Origin: Megalobrama amblycephala
Lineage: Eukaryota; Chordata; Actinopteri; Cypriniformes; Xenocyprididae
Direction: 5' to 3'
DNA: 64,000 bases
Assembly (NCBI RefSeq): GCF_018812025.1
Contig: NC_063053.1
Coordinates: 13,062,623-13,126,622 of the forward strand
In this document: one piece after another, positions 37,243 through 49,944 of the stretch
How positions within the stretch are numbered: position 1 is the stretch's first letter
How the letters are laid out: every line of letters starts with the position of its first letter
Notes under the pieces: model-generated
The model's database searches: none
What the model was told of the DNA's origin: nothing
Seen by the model: only the letters and a program-made list of their open reading frames with translations
Position numbers and translations under genes: made by a program

Positions 37243-37632
37243 ATTCAAAAGTTTAGGATCAGTATGATTTTCAGTCTCGTATTCTCACCAAGGATGCATT
37301 TATTTGATCAAAAATAGAGTAAAAACAGTAATTTTGTGAAATATTGTTATTCTAATTTAAATTCAAATAATAATAATAATTTAATCCTGTGTTGGCAAAG
37401 CTGAATTTTCAGCATCATTACTCCAGTCTTCAGTATGACATGATCCTTCAGAAATCAATATGCTGATTTGCAGCTCAAGAAACATTTCTTCTTATTATCA
37501 ATGTTGAAAACAATAGTGCTGCTTAATATTTTTGAGGAAACCTTGATACATTTTTTTTTTTGAATTCTTTGATGAATAGAAAGTTCAAAAATAACATCCT
37601 TCACTTTAAATAGAAATCATTTGTGTTTTTAC
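37243..37632 (+). repeat. GTCAGTAAGATTTT-type repeat, 3'-truncated copy
   Basis: Starts TTCAAAAGTTTAGGATCAGT and keeps the order CATTTATTTGATCAAAAATA, GCAAAGCTGAATTTTCAGCA, ACATTTCTTCTTATTATCAA and TTCTTTGATGAATAGAAAGT, but lacks the right inverted end. Confidence 0.7.
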
Positions 37633-38570
37633 AGATTGTTTTAAAACTACACAAATGCATAAAGCACACTTTATTAGCAGTCAATAATGCAGTAAATACA
37701 TTGAACAGGGAACAAACTTGGATGCATTAAAATATATAAAATTTTAAAATTAGTATAAAATTTATTTTCTATGAATAACTATTTAACAGAGAGAATATAT
37801 TTATTCAGCAGTCTATGAAATATTGTGACTTGGCATGATGATGGATTAATGATGTCGCTGTGTCCGTAGGAGGCCTTTGTGCTTGACTTTATATTTCTAG
37901 CATAAAAAGGAGTGAAATGAGAACACAACAGAGGATTTGAGTGAGGGGGGTTGATAATATGTAAGACTGGAACAAAGCCAGGAACAGCTGGATACCAGGG
38001 CAGCTGTTTTTTCTTTAATTTTTTAATTTATTTATTTATTTATTTTGTGTAGGTCCTGAATATTTGTAGAGAGCAGCTATGATTAGATGAACAGAGAGAA
38101 TAAAACAGAGGGATGCTCTGAGAGGAAGTGTGGTCCGTGTAGTCTGGTCCAACTGTAGGTCATGAAGCAAAGGCATGATTAGAAGAGTCGGAGGCATGCT
38201 GAGATGAAAATCATGTATTAATGTGTCTTTTCCCTGGCTTTCAACATTCATTCATTTTCAACCTTTAATCTTCCTTTCTATCTCTTGTTCTTTCATGCAC
38301 TGCCAGCCTCTTTTTCCCCCTCCCACTAAGCACTCGCCAAATCCTCAGTGAACCAGAGGTCTTGGTGAGATTGGGCAAGCCGATTCCTCATTATATTGTA
38401 AGGCTTTAAACACTGAGCGACAGACATTTCTCAACTGTCTGGACAACACCACCAACAATGGGGTCCAAATGTCTGAGACCATTACTGAATTGCTTCTAAT
38501 TTGCAATTTTTTTTCTCTAATTTAATACAGTTTTACTTATTAGACTTATTAGGGGCCAGTTGCATAAACT
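37633..38570. other. No gene seen
   Basis: (TTTA)n tract at 38,027-38,046; otherwise unique. Confidence 0.3.
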
Positions 38571-38594
38571 GCTAAGAGTAGTCTTACAAGTTAA

Positions 38595-38673
38595 GGCTGA
38601 TTCATACTTATGCGTCGAGCCTATGATGTAGCCTGACGCGCACCTAGGTCTGATGCAGAAGTATAAATCAGCC
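38595..38673. mobile_element. 79-bp mini-MITE (GGCTGATTCATACTTATGC ends)
   Basis: Left GGCTGATTCATACTTATGC and, inverted, GGCTGATTTATACTTCTGC on the right; the centre is CpG-bearing. It sits inside a larger diverged repeat that starts near GGGGCCAGTTGCATAAACTG at 38,553. Confidence 0.65.
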
Positions 38674-39189
38674 TTTAGTCATTAACTTTTTTAAGTCAGT
38701 TACATAAAAATGTAGATTGGTCTAACTTGATACCAAAAAGTAAGATTGATCAGCCCTAACTAACCGCTAGTTGGTCTTACTAGTTCTTAAGACACAGTCT
38801 TAACATAATGCTTTATGCTCGCGCTTCGGTTGCTCAACAACAACAAAGCTGGAGAATCTCACACACAGCCAAAATGACAATTGCCAGTAATGGTGTTGAG
38901 CCATACATTGTTCAAACCAGAGTCGGACACTGATGAAGAGACTCAGGAAGAAGTTACAACTTTTAGAATGCAACTGGACATTTCTGAACAGTTAGTGTAG
39001 TTGCTGTGGAGTTGATTCAGCTCATCGACTAGCATGTGCCGTCATGTTAATCTTTTGTGCAAAACCCATATGGACGCTCACTATACATAGCGTACCTGTT
39101 TGCCAAACAGAAACACACCAGGCTAACGTTTATGATTGCTATCAAATGCTGTGAATGATCTAATATTTTTTCCAAATTATCGCTCAGAC

Positions 39190-39568
39190 AGAAATGCTAA
39201 CGAAAGCTAACGAGACTCTAAAGAGTGTTCTGTACTCGTCTGTGCAGCCAACGACAAAACAGTTAGCATGCTTTGTTCGAACTTTTACCATGGCGTTAGA
39301 AATTGTACACCGTTTTCGCTTGCGAAAACAATATAATGGTGTTGTGGATGGAAACGTGCAGATTAAGGGGTGGTAATATAATAAGATCCCCTTCCCATGT
39401 CACAAGGGTGGTGTAATCTGAGCGGCTCGTCTTTTCACATGAGAGAAAGGCTTACCAAAACAAAGTTACAGGATTGTCCTTTTCCACATTTTTTTGGGTT
39501 GGTAGATACACTGGGGACTCGATTTAAACACGGAAAAAGTCAATTTTCATGATATGTCCCCTTTAAAA
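39190..39568 (-). repeat. Truncated MITE ending TCATGATATGTCCCCTTTAA
   Basis: The inverted right end AAAGGGGACATATCATGAAA is that of a frequent cyprinid TTAA-type repeat. The left end is missing. Confidence 0.5.
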
Positions 39569-39807
39569 TATTATTTTATTTTATGAATTGAAAACCAATA
39601 AAACTTTTTTAAGTCCCTGATTTTCAATGTTGTCTCAAACTTGTGGACCCATATCACAATACTGATGCAGTTTACAAATGGTTTCGTTAAATGTACTTTG
39701 GACTAGGTTATATTTCACCCAAAATTTCATAAATATTTTTTCCAAAGCAGCTTTACAGAATATAGAGCTTTAAAATAGTGATTAGTGAGCAACTTAAAGG
39801 TGACAGA

Positions 39808-39832
39808 AAAAAAAAAAAAAAAAAAAAAAACC
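39808..39832. repeat. Poly-A tract
   Basis: About 25 A. Confidence 0.85.
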
Positions 39833-39902
39833 CTTGAAAGACAATTATTATTCATGGACATATCTATGCTACAAGAAAGAAGAGATGAACATTTATCAGA
39901 AA

Positions 39903-39906
<4 letters not shown>

Positions 39907-39970
<64 letters not shown>

Positions 39971-39978
39971 TATATATT
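39907..39978. repeat. (AT)n microsatellite
   Basis: About 70 bases, one AATA interruption at 39,961-39,966. Confidence 0.95.
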
Positions 39979-40604
39979 TTTCAATATCAGTTTTGGCGTA
40001 GTCGCTTCTATGATACTGCTTATAAATCCTTGTAGAGTAATTAACAGGATTAGTTTCTCGAAACTCTGTCATACTAGTCCATTTATTTCTATCTCCTGTC
40101 TGCATCCCTCCCACCTGTTTAAAAACAGAGTAATTATGTGTTTGCCACATCTACCTGCTTCCTGACTGCCACTTGTTGCCTTGGTAATTGTGTAAATTTT
40201 GCATGCATCTGTGGTGACTGGCCAAGGCTGGAGCTGGCACAGACATCGCCCCTACTGATTCCAGCTGTCAGCAGTGTCTATTAACAATGATGAATCACTC
40301 CCCCACTTCTCAATCCAATCATAGAGACCACAGCAGGCCTTAGATCTGGTCACCTCTGACTAAATGATTTTTGGACAGCGTGGGGCGGTATGGCAGAGCA
40401 CCCGGTTGGCGCTTTGTGTTAGATTACGCTATTAGCCTGCAGGCTTCTGAGCTTTACATCCTCCAGCCTGCCCTTGTAACTGTGGTACAAGTCTTTGTAT
40501 TTATACAGTCATGCACAAAACATTAAAAATTCACATGTCATCAGAACTAAATTATACCCTACGGTTTTGGCTATGCTCAGATTCAGTGGGTAAAAAAATA
40601 TCAA
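39979..40604. other. No gene seen
   Basis: Balanced composition between 40,140 and 40,480, no repeat recognised. Confidence 0.3.
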
Positions 40605-40965
40605 AATTCAGTCTAATAACAGATATAAGATAGTTTTCATTAATTGGAATAAAACTGAAATCAAATAAAATGTAAATATAAGAAAAACTTGAACTTAAAA
40701 CTTAAACTTACAAAAATGGAAATAGTAATGTTGCATTGGGAACTAACTGCAATTAAGTAAGTTTAACTTGACTAAAATGACTAAAACTGAATTAAAAATA
40801 AATTAAAGTGAAATATAGAAATATAAAAAAACTAATAAAAATGTTAAAAGCACTTTAAACCATTAAAGCAAGCTTAAATTAAAATTAAATTAAAACTGAA
40901 AATATAAATATAAAAGTTAATTAAAAAAAACTATAACAGAAAATAAATAATACTAAAATAACACA
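40605..40965. repeat. A-rich interspersed repeat, second copy
   Basis: Shares AAACTGAAAATATAAA and AATAATACTAAAATAACAC with the 24,986 copy. Confidence 0.5.
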
Positions 40966-40967
40966 CA

Positions 40968-41216
40968 CAAACAAATACACACATGTTGGGTTTCCATGTT
41001 TTATGGGGACTTTCCATAGACATAATTAATGTATCCCCTAACTCTAACCCTCCCTTAAACCCACCCATCACAGAAAACTTTCAGAATTTTTAAATTTTGA
41101 AACATCACATACTGTAGTATGATTTTATAAGCTGTTTTCAAGATTTTCAGATATTGCCATCTTTGTGTGGAAATTTAGTCCCCATAACGTAGGGTATACC
41201 TGAAACACATACACAC
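40968..41216 (-). repeat. GTGGTTCAGGTAT...GGGGACA repeat, inverted copy
   Basis: Reverse complement of the units at 15,285-15,870: ACACATGTTGGGTTTCCATG on the left, GTATACCTGAAACACATACA on the right. Confidence 0.65.
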
Positions 41217-43990
41217 ATTTAACTTAAAATAACATTCAAAGAAAAAAACATTTACAATTAAGTGAAATTAGTTTCTGAAGCTGTTATCAGTGAGAGTGTT
41301 TGATTTCCCTACATTGAGCCTCAGAGGAGAGCAAAACAACAGCATGAATAAATGAGGAAAGCGAACAGGGGCTGCCATAACACTAAAAAATTCAATAAAC
41401 TGCAAATCTGCAAAAACTATTTGGTTTTGGTTTTACACGACTTTTGAAAGTCTAAAATAAACATCCCAAGCAAGTTGTTCCATCACCATTCTGCATCATG
41501 TAGATATGCCATCATCTTTGGTTTCCCTTTTTCATCAGTGTGATCCTGCAGGTTAGAAGTCAAGGTCAGTGGGTTTCAATCACTTTCCTTAGCTTTCCAC
41601 TTTTCTCTCACCATCACCCTCAAGGCCGTGAGAATGTTTGACCTCCAGAAAGCAGAAAGACAGATGGTAGACTGGATGTGATTGGGTTATGTGATGAGCT
41701 CTATGCCACATAAAATCTAGTTGACATCATGCTGTACAGTCAGTCTGTTAACATTTCCCTCAAGAGCTCCTCAGTCCTCCATCAAAGCCCTAAATGTTCT
41801 CTGCACATCTCTCCACTTCATCATTGGCATATAACCAATAACAAGCTCAGTGTTGACAGGGGTGACCTGATCTCTTAAAAGGGAACACTGTTAATAGAGA
41901 TCAGTGGCTCTCTACTAATTTGTTTATTTTTTAACCCAGTTTGTACACTGGACATAGTATTGTGACCCAATAAATAAATACATAAAAAAGTGAACAAAAA
42001 TGTCCTCAAAAAGATTGCATTGTATATTTATATTAGCATGTACTGCCCAGGAATATGCCAAACTATTAACAAATGTATACAGTAAATACATTTTGTTTTT
42101 TTGTTCTAACTGTTGTACATTCATTTTAAACTGCAAAAACAATTAATTAAAAAAAGTAATAATAAAAATCTATTATGCATTACATTACACATGACTTTGT
42201 AAATATGATGTAAATTATATTTAAATTGTAAAAAAGTCATTATTGACAAAAAAAATACCCATCAACTATCTGACAGCTGACAGTTTTTCTTTAAAAATTG
42301 GTTTAGCCATTTATTTATGTTTAATATGTAGAATATAAAACATTAACTAAAAGAACAAGTAATCAATAGTGCCTAAAACTGAAAACAAAATCAAAGGGGG
42401 AAAAAAATATTTTACTGTTTACTGTCATTTGAGCTGCATGTCAGACTATGGACCTACTCTGCATTTCACTTGAGTTTTAAAATGTCCTAAACCTGAGCAT
42501 TAGAAACAGACAGATATTCCTCTGATCCATCTAAACGGAAGAGCTAAGGTGACAGGAATAAGAGAGAAACAAAGAAATCGATGGTTTCTTGTACTCACAG
42601 CTTCAGGTTTCTATTTTAACATGGCCCGCTATTGATTAGCTTTCATAGCTGAAGTCTCCCTGTGCAGCAGCTTGCTCCAGGAGGATAGAAGAGAGTTTAG
42701 CAGAACAAAACCCACAAAATAGAGAGAGAGGGGAGCTGGGAAATGATAGCCTGATGCTTCCTTGGCCTGCTTGATCTGCACTAACAGTTCCTGCTTAAGC
42801 ACGGTCAGTGTACTGTTGCCAACATGAAAGGCTTTTGTATTGCGTGATGGACTTTCCCAGAACAGCACTGCGGTGCATAGAGCTTTTATAGTGGGAAAAG
42901 GAGGCTGACTTCGAAGGGTGAATTCATTTAAGGAGCGTTTGCCAAGTACTGTGCTCCCACTCCCGCTGAAATGAAAGGAGCTCCGGTGCTTTGTGTCAAG
43001 AGAGGCATCAAATACCTGTGCAGCGGAGAGCAATGCTGGGTAGGCACTAGGCAGTGTGTAGAAACAGTAAGTGGCATGTGAATGTCAGCATTAAATACTT
43101 GCTAATTAAAAGCCTGAAGAATATTATGCTACAATACTGGTATGGTACTATAATCTTACACAAATTATGTCCATGTTCTGCTGTCATGGTGAGTTTACGG
43201 TGACCAGCGTATTCTCTGAAACAACATGTTCTCGGTCTGGAACTGATTAACTGAGTGCTGCTGCGACTCTAGCTAGGTGTCGACAGCTTCACAGCATCAT
43301 GTCAGTATAGGGATTTTCAGAAGGCTAGCCTGGAAGGTCATACAACTCACACTGCCTAAAGTTGACACCAAAAGGAAAGGGAATGCCATAACCTTCTGCA
43401 GACCCCAAATCACATCAAAATGACAAGTCCTAATCAAGTCCTTGATTAGCTGAGAAACATACTAAACATTGAACGTAACATCATGTACTATACAAACTTA
43501 ATTTTGTGTGTTGCATTCTGAAATGTGTTAGTTACTGATGCAAGGTTGTGCACCATTCAGAACTGAAATGACCATTCGCAAATACCCGCCCTCTTTAGTT
43601 ACTGTTGCTATGTCCGTCAAAGCCATGCACACATGCTCTCACAGTGAAAAATACATGGCGGAGCAAAGAGGACACTGACAATGTGTCAACAGACAATACA
43701 GAGTACTGTAGGTTACTATTGATATGAAACTAAGTCTCAAATTTTGTAATTTGTAAAGAAATTTAAACAATAAATACTGTTTTGTGGCTCTTTTTAATGT
43801 GTTGTGACAGATCGCTGTAGCACCTCAGTTCAAGTGGCTCGTGAACCGATCGTCTCTTAATTGTCTAGTTAATTAATAGCATCAAATAAACATAAAAGAA
43901 CATCAGAAGGAAAGTTCTTTCAACCGCAGAAAGGCATCAATACACACCATTTTTCAAGTACAAATCCACCAACATTAATCTACTAACTCC
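41217..43990. other. No gene seen; presumed gfra1 intron 3
   Basis: Unique-looking, balanced around 41,570-41,890 and 42,590-43,060. The 134-codon minus-strand frame 43,033-42,629 has no recognisable domain and no splice-phase fit with gfra1. Confidence 0.3.
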
Positions 43991-44675
43991 CCTGCTGCAC
44001 TGTCGGACATAACGGAGGATTTGGCGTCATGATTGGTTAGAACGCCTGTCAATCAAACTCTCTGCAAAGGGTCAACTGAATTTGAACTGAGAATTGAGCT
44101 GCAAACAGGATGCAAGAAAGTAGAATTAAAATGAATTGAAATGAAAAAAATCATATAACTTATTTAAAACTTGTTATTAAACGGCTCAAATCGGTCAGAT
44201 ACGACATTCCAAGGTCAGTTATTCCCCGATGACCATTACACCACAGATGGACGTGCTCTCTTGTCTTATCTTGTGCATCAGTTATTGACTGTATTTACTG
44301 TAAAATGAAACTGGATGACTTCAGCATGAAACGGAAGTTGTGATAGTATTTTCTTCCCTTTTGTGACTTATATATGAGTAAAACAGCTTCTCGGAGAAAA
44401 AACAAACAAACAAAAAATGTAGAGTGGGATTTGATTTTGTTCAATGGAAATTGAGTGGATCATTGTAGTTTGCTATTGCTGTGAATCTGTGATCTCATAT
44501 GAGTGAGGGAAGAGATGTTGCTGCAAGAGGGAGGGAAAGTTATTTTGATTAAAGATTATGAGGGCACATGAATTAAAACAAAATAATGATGTGCATGGAT
44601 TAATCATTTATATTAAATATGGCAATATTCCATAGAAAATAAGGAATGAACATTTTGATTTCACAGTGACTTTAA
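43991..44675. repeat. TTAA-ended interspersed repeat (right end CACAGTGACTTTAA)
   Basis: The right end GATTTCACAGTGACTTTAA (44,657-44,675) and the block ATTAATCATTTATATTAAAT fit a common cyprinid repeat. Left terminus not found; extent approximate. Confidence 0.4.
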
Positions 44676-46015
44676 ATGTCTTTGTACATTATTCCTTCAG
44701 TCGTCTAGGCTCAAAGTTGCTTGCTAGGAACCGTTTTTCTTTGCAGAAGCTTGGCGTTTAATAAGCTAATAAAATATTTCAACTCAAATCAATATTTCAT
44801 GTCTAATTGTTTACTTACGTGGCGAGTAACTGTGTAATAAGCTTATTACATGGCTACTTGTACATAAACTGGCTGGATGTACATTATCCCTTACAAGTGG
44901 CTTGCACAGATTCGTGAAAAGTGCCCTTTGTGGTCACAATTCCCCACCACCGGGAGCGCAATTTCACCCCTGCCCCCGCAGAGGTCTGTGCCCGCCACTG
45001 TCCCTTACATAAACTAAAGCAAAGTTAGTCAAAACAAAAAGTTTGAAAAAGAATTTAAAGATTTATTACAGACAGACAAATAGATTCATACATTTCATAT
45101 CTCCACAATGACAGACAACCAGTTGTTATAACAAAAAAAGCAAAAAAAGGGGCCAAGAAACAACAAATTTATACGGCAAACTCATCCTTATTCATAGCCG
45201 TGCTTTCTGAAATTGTTTGATGTCCTGTTCTTTTTCTCATGGCTACCCCATCATTTAGGCAATTTCATCCCAGCCAACTCAAGCAGCATAGCTGGCTATT
45301 ACACTTTGTGTCACATCTCCCCCCCCCACCCCAGTCCCATTTGTTTCACAGGGCCACTGAACGCTAAATGGCAATTGCCTGATACTGCCAAGGACTTTAT
45401 CAACAAACTTCAAATTTTACACCATGCATCTCCATGACAATAACAGCTTTTATTTTCCAACCTTGTGCATTTTTATTTTCCCCTGACAAGATTAAATTAC
45501 TACTGCAGAGGCCAGGTTCAGATATTCTGCAACAGAATACTGTAGAAACAGATACTGCTGAGATACAGAACAAAAGTGTTTCAGCATAGGAGAGTAAAGG
45601 GTGCTCTGAGTGTTCAGGCGCTTAGGTTTTTCTCTCTGTTTTCCTCCTGCATAAAGCCTAATGATGTGGAGGTAATGCAAAGTCAACTCAGATCAGAGGA
45701 TGAGAGAGTGCCAAATAAGTGTGAATAAACTAGCAGTGAAAAGTGGTGCGGTTTCCTCACTCCTTTAAGCATACTGCCTCGTACTCTACTTCTCTCTTAC
45801 TAATTCTCTATGTTAACATCCAGTTCTGTTTTATAGTGAGAAAATCCCACCCAATAAGGTGTCATTTTTGTAACTTTTGTATCATCACACCTATAACCTG
45901 CGACTGCTTTTGAAAAGACCAGCATTAAGTATCATTTTGGATGCCAGTGTTCTGGTGTTCCCACCTGGCTTCTTAAAATTCTGAGGTAACCAAATTAAAA
46001 ACCAAATAACCAAGT
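44676..46015. other. No gene seen
   Basis: Mostly unique. C-rich run CCCCCCCCACCCC at 45,319-45,331. Confidence 0.3.
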
Positions 46016-46189
46016 TTTTTTTTTTTTTTTTGTCCATACATTGGACATTAATGGGAACCAAAACTGTTTGGTTACAAACACTCTTCAAAGCATCCTCTTC
46101 TATGTTCCACAAAAGAAATAAAGTCATAGAAGTTTGGAATAGCATGAGGGTGAGTATATTATGACATTTTAGGTGGACTATCCCTTTAA
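46016..46189 (-). repeat. Half of a TTAA palindromic MITE
   Basis: From poly-T and GGACATTAATGGGAACCAAAA to GGTGGACTATCCCTTTAA, the right half of the GGATAGTTCACCC family. Its last 20 bases are duplicated just downstream (46,206-46,225). Confidence 0.65.
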
Positions 46190-46879
46190 ATAGCCTGGAA
46201 ATAGACTATCCCTTTAAATAGCCTTAAAAAACTGGAAAACCTCAGAAAACATTCAGGCCAGGTGAAATGGATCTCTCAAACAGTTTACATTTCCCTGTCC
46301 TCACCTATTTGTTGACATTTCAGGCCATTCTGAAACAAGACATCTGCATTTATGAGCAGAGGGAGACGCACCTGCAAACTCAATCCATCTGCAGCAACTC
46401 TGCTATAGAAAATATAGAAACTTTGACCCCTGCATCACCCTGCCTTTGGATTTGTTTTACTGGCACCAAGGCATACAATGGCACTTCAGGCAAATAAGGG
46501 GCAATAGTCCCAAAAGAGAGGAAGCCCTGCAGCATTCAATAAGTCATTTAATCGAGTGGAGAACAGACATCAATACAGGTAAAACTCAGCAGGATACTCA
46601 GCAGGAAAACAGACAGGGGGAGAGGCAGTTTTCATGAGGACTTAGTATGTTTCACACAAGGAACACACAACCACACTCCACACCCCAATAGAGCACAGCT
46701 GCGTTTTATAAAGGCAGAAAATTACATTAAAAAGTTGTGACCCTTGACTGTTTCAGCTAAATATGCTCTCAGTGATGTCATAAAGAATATATTTTACTTC
46801 TTTAAAGTGTGGGATTTTAAAACAATTCAAAAAGGTCTGAGGGGGACTGACTTATAGTTAAAAATCAGATAATCTAAGT
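46190..46879. other. No gene seen
   Basis: Unique; ends in the ATCTAAGT target duplicate of the next element. Confidence 0.3.
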
Positions 46880-48353
46880 CAGGGGTGTCCAGTCCTGCTC
46901 CTGGAGGGCCAGTGTCCTGCAAAGTTTAGCTCCAACCCCAATTAAACACAACTGAACCAGCTAATCAATGTCTTATGCTGCTTTTACGTGCTATCGGAAA
47001 TTTCCTACTTCCTAATTCTGAAGATGTGATTATAAGCTTGTTGCATTCAAGTGCTTTGTTGCTGGAAAGAACAGGAATCATGGAGGACACCAGGTATATT
47101 CTTACCTATTTATTGGGAAAACCTTATTAAAGCCAAAATTATATTTAGCATCCCATTCATTGACAACCTTACAAACATTTACCACGCTATCTACTGTAGA
47201 TAGTCAGCTTGTTGACGATTCTGGAATTTCTGTCAAATACAAGCTATTTTCGCTGTGTATAAAACATACAACACATTTCAAACTATTTTATTCATACAGT
47301 ATATGTAAATATGCGCTATTTTAACAACAATACAAGGTGATGTAGCTGTTGTGGAAAAAAACTACACTGTAAACCCTAACGCTCAAAATAATTAATTGAT
47401 TTCAGTAGGACAAACTTAAGTTAAACAAATTAGTTCAGTCATATTAACTTTTATGAGTATTTAGCGCTTTCTTTTTCTTTCAAGTTCACAGAACTGATAT
47501 GTTTTAAGTAAACTGAACTGTTTCATTGTTTTGAGTTTTATGAACTTATTTCTTTTAATTTAGATGAACTTAAGTTTCACTGAAACTGGGCTGGGATTTC
47601 TATTTCCCAGCATGCTTTGCCCATGGCACTCGAAAGGTACAGTAAATGCTAAAATTAAGTGTTATATAATGCTTTTTTGTGCAAGATTAATGTTAAATGG
47701 GAGATTTAGTGATTAATGTTTTGTTAAGAGTTTCTGTTAATGTGGGTTTTTGAAGGGTTACTATCATGGTGACAAGTGATGCATGTGGTATGGTTTGAGA
47801 GCAGGTAAGTTAAATGCTTTATATTGCTGTACTCATTCAACAAGTGCTACACAATGCTACTGTTAACATGTTAGCAAATTAACAGGTTAGCATTGAGGTT
47901 ATATGAAAATTTTAAGTTAACTGTATGATTTAGTGTACTCAAACATTTCAAGTTAGGAACAATTAAAATATAAGAGTACAAAATAAAAATCTGCCAGTTC
48001 TGATTACTTAAACTTTGAATTTCTTAACTTAAAAATTTTGAGGGAACTGAATGCCATACCAGAATACCAAACACAGCAGCAATCATTCTCCCCTCCGCCA
48101 TGTTTAAAGTTTATGGCCTGCCCAATTTGGGAACTTGGGTATCGAAATTATGCCAGAGCTTTCCAGTGGTACATACGACTAGAGAGGACATTCATGTCCA
48201 ATTTTTAACTAGGAAACAATTTTTTATTATAATTCCGATAACAGGTAAAGGAAGCATTAGGCATACTAGAAACTTTTAGGCAGGTGTGTTGAGGCAAAAT
48301 TGGGCCTAAACTGTAGAACAGTAGCCCTTCAGGACCGAGTTTGGACACCCCTG
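46880..48353. mobile_element. hAT-type MITE split by a Harbinger-like insertion
   Basis: 8-bp duplication ATCTAAGT at 46,872-46,879 and 48,354-48,361. Ends CAGGGGTGTCCAGTCCTGCT and, inverted, CAGGGGTGTCCAAACTCGGT. Without its insert it is about 190 bases and reads as the common fish CTGGAGGGCCAGTGTCCTGC repeat. Confidence 0.9.
46976..48256. mobile_element. 1.28-kb Harbinger-like element nested in the hAT MITE
   Basis: TTA at 46,973-46,975 and 48,257-48,259. Ends TGCTGCTTTTACGTGCTATC and, inverted, TGCTTCCTTTACCTGTTATC. The 3-base TTA duplication and TIR style suit the PIF/Harbinger superfamily. No transposase is encoded. An inner diverged repeat with inverted CTCAAAATAATTAA / TTAAAAATTTTGAG ends lies at about 47,375-48,042. 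Confidence 0.75.
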
Positions 48354-48361
48354 ATCTAAGT

Positions 48362-49860
48362 TGACATAAATTAATTATGCAACACTCAGCAGATCTAATC
48401 AATAAACTCTCACCTCCTAAACTGTACAGTATCAATCATTATTTAGGGTATTATGTATTTTAAATTAGATTCAATAGTCCTCTAAGTTCCATTAATGACA
48501 AGACAAATTAGAGATGTAGTTAATGTAAGAGCCAGAAATTATAAAAGAATTATAAGCATAACTATATTGCTGAGACATTTATTTTATTGTTACCATATCT
48601 CCACCACATGAAAAACAAACATATGTAAATATTTAAGTAAATTAGCCCAGACAAATGAAACATATAAATTAAATTAAAACTAAAAAGTTATCTTTAATCT
48701 TCTGGCTGTTGAGAAGGAAGTGCTAATAAAACTGCGATCTACTACACCCAGACACCCAGAATGTATAGTCTGCCTCGTCTCAGTGTCTATGTCATAAATC
48801 CCTATGAAGGTGGGGAACTGATTCCTCTCTTGGCCTGTTTCTTAGCCATGGAACTCTGCCGTCAATCAATGTAAAAAGCTTTCCAATGAGGATCCCTCAG
48901 ATTTAGAGCACGCTCTCTGTTCTCACAACCACAGAGTGAGAGTGTCTGAGGGAAAGTAGCAAGGTACATGTTATTTTAATTACTGTGGTGTTTACCACCT
49001 TATTCCAGTTCCCCGAGGGAAGCTCGAACCAGGATTTGCAGTTCTTCATTTCCGTTATTTTGGCTGACATGACTTAACAGTGACATTGAATTTGGAAGGT
49101 GTAAGTTTTTTTTTTCCTTTTTCTTTTACAATAAACTTCTAAATAGGATATTAGTTGTTGATTAAATTAAGCACTCTCTTCCTTCACACTCTCTCATGTC
49201 GAGGAAATCAATTGCTTCAGAAAACTAAAACTTTTATTCTGACTTCATCTGGTGCTGTTAAACCATTGCTGTCACCATCTGTTGTGCACACCTTTGACAG
49301 CGCATCTCTGCTCTTTTTATTATGCCCTTTCCATAGTGAAGCAGGGAACAACATTGCCACCTAGAGGATGATCCAAGTCAGCATCCAGCATCTCAGGTCA
49401 GATTCACAACCCCTGCTATCCTCATGAACATGTTTCCTCAGTAACCCGAGGCACATGTAAAAAGTAATTTCATTGCAGCCCCTCCCCCAAATAAAACACA
49501 TTCAAATGCTACTGTCACATCAGCAGCACCTCACACAAGCTTCATCCCCGATCCGAGCAATTGCATTGCCCCTAGAGTTCGCTGAAGTGTACAGCATTTA
49601 TAATGGTTCACTGAGCACTAACCATGAACATTCAGAACTATATCTCCCCATGCAAGATCCAGAGGATCAGAGAGCGGAAGATAGCATGCATCCACAAGGG
49701 CATATAGAGGAAAAAGAGGGAGGAAAACAAGTAGGACATGAGAGAAAATATCAACCCCACTGGTTGAACTACACCATGTCAAAGTCCTTTTTTTCAAAAA
49801 GCATCTTTATTTTATCCACTTGTTAAAATGAATGAAGCGGATTAAAAAAGCACACCCTAC
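48362..49860. other. No repeat or exon recognised; 5' end of gfra1 intron 3
   Basis: Bases 48,700-49,060 have balanced composition. Donor GTAGGG at 49,860-49,855 opens the intron on the minus strand. Confidence 0.4.
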
Positions 49861-49944
49861 CTGAATAGATGGGGGCCAGTCGAAAAATGTCTGAAAGCCG
49901 GCTGTTCACAGGCTCATATGGAGAATCCTCAAGTAAATCATTCC
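49861..49944 (-). CDS. gfra1: gfra1 coding exon 3 (linker after domain 1)
   Basis: Acceptor ATATTTCAG, then 84 bases encoding NDLLEDSPYEPVNSRLSDIF and RLAPIYS, then donor GTAGGG at 49,860-49,855. The peptide is the conserved linker between the first and second cysteine-rich domains of GFRA1. It ends in phase 1. The following exon is outside the window or not recognisable. Confidence 0.9.

Noticed and set aside
42629..43033. 134-codon minus-strand open frame
   Set aside because: No recognisable domain, no family resemblance, and no splice-phase link to gfra1. Length is compatible with chance in 64 kb.
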